Both the position numbers and the translations under genes were made by a program. This document shows positions 59,319-64,000 of a DNA stretch of 64,000 nucleotides, piece by piece. This stretch comes from Daldinia sp. FL1419 (Eukaryota; Ascomycota; Sordariomycetes; Xylariales; Hypoxylaceae): the NCBI GenBank assembly GCA_025201765.1, contig MU623354.1, positions 340,581 to 404,580 of the forward strand, in the 5' to 3' direction. Each line of letters begins with the position of its first letter. The first letter of the stretch is position 1. The notes under the pieces were generated by a model, which was not told the DNA's origin, ran no database searches, and saw only the letters and a program-made list of their open reading frames with translations.

Positions 59319-62304
59319 TTATGCCCAGCCTACATCTCCAGATGATGATGATGATGCGTCTACGCCAATTCGTGCTATTCCTGAGGCACCCCTAATCTCC
59401 CCGAATTCATACTTTAATCCCATCTCATTAACTCGCCAGTCTCTGTCCTTGCGCTTTAGCGTGCTTAAGCCTTCAAACCGGCTCAGCATCCATGAGTCGC
59501 ATACGTAGTACATAGCTCCTGCGATGGTGCTAGGATCGACAGGCATATGCGGCCACTGGAATAGCAGTTAGTAAATGGGTATCTACGTGATGAATTGAGG
59601 ACGTCTAGGGCAGGACATACGGTAATAAAGAAGGATGCGACGACAACAAGCACCATTATACAGAGAATCCCAACGGCAGACCATGTGCAAACTTGATGCA
59701 GGAGAAAGGTCTGTGTGACTCGGAAAGGGATATTGCTAAGGAAGATAGTCAGAAACTCGGATAAAATGGAGGTCGATGCAACAACGGCGAGGAAGCCATG
59801 GCGCCGTTTCACAGAGGATAGAAGACCCGAGAAGGCGTTGGTTGGCGGCGCGAGTAGGATTGATCGTCGGGCGTGTTGAGGTGAGTTGGCTAAAAGCTGG
59901 TATGGGCTCAGGATAGCAATACCTTCGTACGCTGTTAGATTTTCAATTCTGATGAAGGGGTTATGGAAGAAGGAAGGGAAGACTTACTACTGAAGAACGA
60001 AGCCCAGAAGAAACTTATGATTACACCAACTGTAGTGAACAGAAACCGTACTCCAAAGGACTCGCTATCCATGAATCGTTCAAAGGCCGTGTCCCCACCG
60101 GTGTTATTATAATACAAGATTAGGCCCAGGAGTCCACACAGAATAAACAAGAACAAAGCCCGTCCTACATATCCTAACATGAGGAAAGGTAAATGACGCT
60201 TCGGCTTCGTTGGGGCGGCATGGTGATCTTGCGGCTCCTCCTCCCCATTCCTTTGACCCGGAGCATACTTGCCACCATACCCATTTTCACGTAGCATGAC
60301 TCCGTACTCGATCATCCCATTCGCGCCGTAAAAATACCCCAGCTTGAACCACCGATCCTCTAGAACGGACTCCAGGAGACTTTTAGGCATCTTGCCTGCG
60401 TCGATACCGGCGGGCAAGCTCGTGAACAGGCGCCGCACGTCCGGGTTCAACGCCAACGATGCCGTTCCGCAGATACTCCAAGGATTCGTGCTGATCCCGG
60501 ACCGCCATCGCGATAGCACTATGATCAGCATCAGGGTCGCCAGGGCCATGAGTCCGAGGAGTACGGCCGTGGCTTTGGCCGCCTGGTCGAATACGCTGAG
60601 CACGTAGGCGCAGTTCCGCGCATTCCCGCTGCCCGCTACACAGCCTATCCCGCGCAGGTCGAACTTGACGGCCTCGGCGGATATGGGGATTAGTAGCGCG
60701 GAGGCGAGCACTAGGACCGTCGTTAGGAAGACGAGGGCCTGGCCGCCGACGAGGGAGCGCAGGCTTGCGGCGACGGACTGTATGCCGGAGGTATTCAGAC
60801 ATAGCGATTCCCGACCGGATGTCCCGCGATCGTGGGCTAATTCGTGCCACGGCTGTAGAATCTTTGCGTTGACGTCGAGGATACGGACTGGGATTGCTAG
60901 GGCGATGGCTAGAAGGGTGGGGAGGAAGCCGCCGATGAAGTATTGCACGTGGTTGATGTGGTAGACTTTGGTTACGATACCGTTGTTGCTGCCGTCGCTA
61001 TCGTTTGATGGAGGGGGGATGACTGGGTATAATGTTTCTGTTGCGGTGGGCTTTCCAGCTGAGTCTGTTTGGGTTACTACAGAGGGAGTGACCAGCACGC
61101 TGGTTTCCTGCGTGGCTGTGGCTTGGCCTTGAGAGTCGGTCAGGGTCACTGTTTGAGGTGTCGAGATGGGTTCCGGGATATTCATTGAAGTTGTGGCTAT
61201 GCCTTCTGAATCCGTCACCGTGACGACGGTCGGCTTTACGTACGTTGGCGTCCTTGATACGGTCTCCGAAATGGTGATTGCGCCGATATCGCCGTGATCT
61301 GAGGACCCTACGGACTCGTATATTGATGTTGTTCCAATATCACCGTAATCTGAATCTGGCACGGTTTCCGATACTTCTTTCGACCCTATGTCGCCGTAGT
61401 CGCTTGGCTTAGGCACACTCAGCGATGTTGGTGCTTCCTCCGAGATAGTAATAGGGCCGCCAACATGGCCAAAGTCATCCTCTGGTTTGGTGTACGCCGG
61501 AGTACTGGAGGGATGTTCCGTATTATCGTCTTTCGGTTTAGTGGTATCTTCCGCCGGCGGTGGTGTTGTCGTTGGCTCTGCTGGCTCTGTGATAGTCTGG
61601 TCGCCGATATTTCCAAAGTCATCCCCCCCAGGCGTTGCGGCCTCTGTCGGTGTTGGATTTTCAGACGCTGACGCAAGTGAAGAAGCAACTTCAGTGTCAT
61701 CCTCAGCACGACCCTCCAGAGTAGGCACGAAGGCTGGTTCCACGTCCTCGAATGTAATTCGTACGACTGTATAAGATGAAATCTCTCGAACTTCTCTTAC
61801 ATGAATGCCCTTTGTTAGGACATCAAGGTCGTTGTTGAGGACAGGAAGAACGTTCAAAGCCCATATTATCAGCCCAACGAGAGCTGATACTACAAGTAGT
61901 AAAACAGTCAAGAAAGGCCACCTTAGAGCAGACGGTTTATAGTTGGGACGCTCTCGATCGATTTCCGGCATAATACCCAGGGAAGTTTCGGTATATGTGA
62001 TCATGTCGGGCTTGTATGCGGTTGGAACCTGAGAATAATCTGTTCCCTTACTAGACCGCGACTGATTACTACGGTATTTAGCAGGTCCATCCCCTTCATT
62101 AGTTGAGCCTATTGAGGCGTCGTAATCTCTTCTTTCGTATAAGGGATCCTCTCTATCGTATCGTCGTCCATGCCGTTGCGTCGTATCATTTTCATAGTCA
62201 TCCACCTCATTGAAACCTCCAGAATTCACATCCTGAGAGTTCGACTGGGGCAGGGCATCAAACGTTACCCTTCCCGTGCGTGGCGCCGTGGTGATGTGTG
62301 ACAT
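59319..62304 (-). CDS. DUF3433 multi-pass membrane protein with internal repeats
   Basis: Three exons: 62304-59988, 59931-59621 and 59555-59319, in phase; 954 residues. The long hydrophilic N-terminus is followed by TM1 (about 129-152). A Thr/Pro-rich extracellular-type region (about 200-430) carries two repeat sets: five degenerate units around DYGDIG (about 228-347) and three of the TDSxGxATxT type (about 361-424). Downstream are several TM segments (YFIGGFLPTLLAIALAI, LVFLTTVLVLASALL, ATAVLLGLMALATLMLIIVL, LGYVGRALFLFILCGLLGLIL, FLFTTVGVIISFFWASFF) and a C-terminal segment (CIMVLVVVASFFIT) before a soluble tail. DUF3433 proteins are fungal surface or membrane proteins of unknown function; the Thr-rich part is likely O-glycosylated. 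Confidence 0.85.
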
Positions 62305-62983
62305 GACGCCGTTTGTCTTTAGTAGTTCCCCTTACGTTTCTAAAGTACTGCCGAACATACATGCGAGTAGGTCCTGACAGAATTCTGACAGTCCCAGAGG
62401 AAGAAAAGAGCCTCAACGCCATCGCATAGTGGGAGGACACGCATGTTTAATATCGTCTTGTTCGACTCGTGGCGGAGCGAAGCTATCGCGGCGCTACTGC
62501 TGCACTGCTACGGTACTGGGCATGGTTACCAGGCCCATCTACCGTAACCTACGCCTATCTAAGGAGCTGAGGAGCCTTGGCAACTTTCAGCTCTCCCACT
62601 TAAAACGTGAAGAATGCCGTGCCATCGGCTCCTACGTCTGCAAAGTAACCTGGTAAACCCGGTACGGGACCTGAAAAGAGTAAATTTAGTTCGCACGAAG
62701 CCCCGTTGATCAGCACATGCAGTCGGGCTGCGCATCGTTTTGGATGCCACGACAAGGTGCATCTTAGTCAGAGAGGAATTATTTGAAACCCTAGATTGGC
62801 ATATTCATGATGATCTCTATCCGAATGAATACGACCTCTTCCCAGGTCAATAAGTTCCCCAATAGGAGATAATCGTTGCGGACCAATTCCACTAAAGTAA
62901 ACGATGATTCAAGAATTGGGGTATAGTTGAATACCAAGTGCCACTATCACGATGCCCCTCAATTGGTGAAGATTCGTGCTGAC

Positions 62984-63038
62984 TCGAACCAGATCAAAAT
63001 CGGACCAGATCACAATCAGACCAGATCACGATCGAACC
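62984..63038. repeat. 16-bp tandem repeat, about 3.5 copies
   Basis: Units of the form CGGACCAGATCACAAT, diverged at two or three positions, follow directly on each other (CGAACCAGATCAAAAT, CGGACCAGATCACAAT, CAGACCAGATCACGAT, CGAACCAT). Confidence 0.75.
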
Positions 63039-63486
63039 ATTTATTGAACTAAATAACTCAGTCTGCGATAGCGTGAGAATATTTAGAAAGGCTAAAGCAA
63101 ATAACAAATAGATCAAGAAGCTATGATAGTATGTATGCGGCTGATAGCTAAGTGGCCTTCGAAGATCGCGAGATATCTTGGCATAGAACCGTTGGGCTCT
63201 AGACTCTAGGTCTAGTCTGGGCCTGGTTATAAGCCGGCGTTACCGTACCAAACACCAAAGTGTAGGGCTGAGGTTAGACCTGCTACGGAGGCCCATATGT
63301 GACACTTTGCCAAAATCAGGATTTTGGGCTGGAAAGGGTAATATTATGCTCGAGGCGCGCACGAGCCATCTTTTTTGGGTACTAAACCTAAAATATAGGA
63401 TACATATGTATTATTTGAGTGTATTTATGCATATAAAGAGGATTTTACGTAGCATATTTTCATTTTGACGTGCTATTATTCTTATT

Positions 63487-63630
63487 TGGTATGATTTGGT
63501 TTGAATAATTACTTAGGTATGGTTTGAATAGGTATGGTTTGAATAGGTATAACTAGTTTGAATAGGTATGGTTTGAATGGCTAGGTAGGTATGATTTGAA
63601 TAGCTAGGTATGGGTTGAATAGCTATGATA
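63487..63630. repeat. GGTATGGTTTGAATA minisatellite
   Basis: About nine diverged copies of a 14-16-bp unit with core GGTATGGTTTGAATA, partly interrupted by TAGGTAGG-type sequence. Confidence 0.7.
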
Positions 63631-63680
63631 GATCATACGTACTTGGGTATCTAAGGCATCTCGTATCGTGGTGTTTGCAA

Positions 63681-63743
63681 TTCTATTCATGAGGCTATTC
63701 GCACGCTATTCGTGAGGGTATTCGTGAGGGTATTCGCACGTGA
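63681..63743. repeat. Short tandem repeat around ATTCGTGAGGGT
   Basis: Five tandem units of ATTCGYRnG type (ATTCATGAGGCT, ATTCGCACGCT, ATTCGTGAGGGT twice, ATTCGCACGTGAG). Confidence 0.6.
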
Positions 63744-63911
63744 GAGCATATACGTTTGTACGTATTTACTTAATCCTAATATTATAATTCAAGATACCAT
63801 AACTTAAGATACTATAATACCATAATTCAAGACACGTATCTATAGTTTCAAATAGCGGTATTGTATGCGTTTATATAATTGTGTTTTGGTTGTTGTTGTT
63901 TGTTTGGTTGG

Positions 63912-63944
63912 TTTTTTTTTTTTTTTGGGGGGGGGGGGGGGGGG
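63912..63944. repeat. T15-G18 homopolymer junction
   Basis: A 15-T run runs directly into an 18-G run near the window end. The same base pattern as next to the N gap at 10.7 kb suggests low-quality sequence. Confidence 0.6.
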
Positions 63945-64000
63945 TAGGATAAGTGCGAATGCCCTCATTTACGATACCAAATTTTAAAAAAACGTTACCC

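Larger units (their letters stand above)
62305..64000. other. Gene-free right end with short tandem repeats
   Basis: No coding sequence supported. Contains three small tandem arrays (listed), then A/T-rich DNA ending with T15G18. Confidence 0.5.

Noticed and set aside
1..64000. CRISPR array, rRNA, insertion sequence or intact transposon
   Set aside because: No regularly spaced direct repeats with unique spacers, no rRNA signature and no transposase, reverse transcriptase or integrase reading frame was seen.

Overview
This is a window of nuclear DNA from a filamentous ascomycete (Pezizomycotina, most like a sordariomycete). The evidence is short GT-AG introns of roughly 50-90 nt, secreted peptidases and effector-type proteins, P450s, a DUF3632 and a DUF3433 protein (families known only from fungi), and housekeeping proteins closest to filamentous fungi (Pho88, Rad14, Rfc3, H2A.Z, uL16m). 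It holds about 20 protein genes, most with introns. Many reading frames had to be joined across introns; the joins given here keep phase at every junction unless stated. No rRNA, confirmed tRNA, CRISPR array or intact transposon was found.

Layout. 0.9-8.2 kb is mainly housekeeping: a one-TM small protein, an unrecognised acidic protein whose reading frame is broken, mitochondrial uL16, Pho88/Snd3 and the excision-repair protein Rad14. 9.1-14 kb holds two cytochrome P450 genes in tandem; an assembly gap with poly-G/poly-C flanks lies wholly inside the last intron of the first, so its coding sequence is intact. 15-23 kb has a membrane-anchored histidine-phosphatase relative that has lost its catalytic residues, a short-chain dehydrogenase and a pepsin-like aspartic protease. 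23.1-25.8 kb holds a head-to-head pair: a secretory prolyl 4-hydroxylase and a PDI-like protein that ends in HDEL but lacks the CxxC active site. 26-28.6 kb is a sedolisin (tripeptidyl-peptidase type). 29.7-38 kb has an F-box protein, Rfc3 (with two ACGCGT boxes upstream), a Cys-rich/acidic conserved protein and a DUF3632 protein. From 38 kb onward gene density falls: long gene-free tracts surround H2A.Z, a small secreted protein, a PIN4-like RRM-R3H RNA-binding protein, an Hce2-type candidate effector and a DUF3433 membrane protein with internal repeats.

Working together. The P4H/PDI-like pair is the most suggestive unit: in animals the collagen prolyl 4-hydroxylase is an alpha2beta2 complex whose beta subunit is PDI, and here a P4H and a redox-dead, ER-retained PDI-like protein are divergently transcribed from about 400 bp. 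The two P450s and the SDR could belong to an oxidative tailoring set, but no polyketide synthase, NRPS or terpene synthase is in the window. The aspartic protease, sedolisin, small secreted protein and Hce2 protein form a secretome component typical of saprotrophic or plant-associated fungi.
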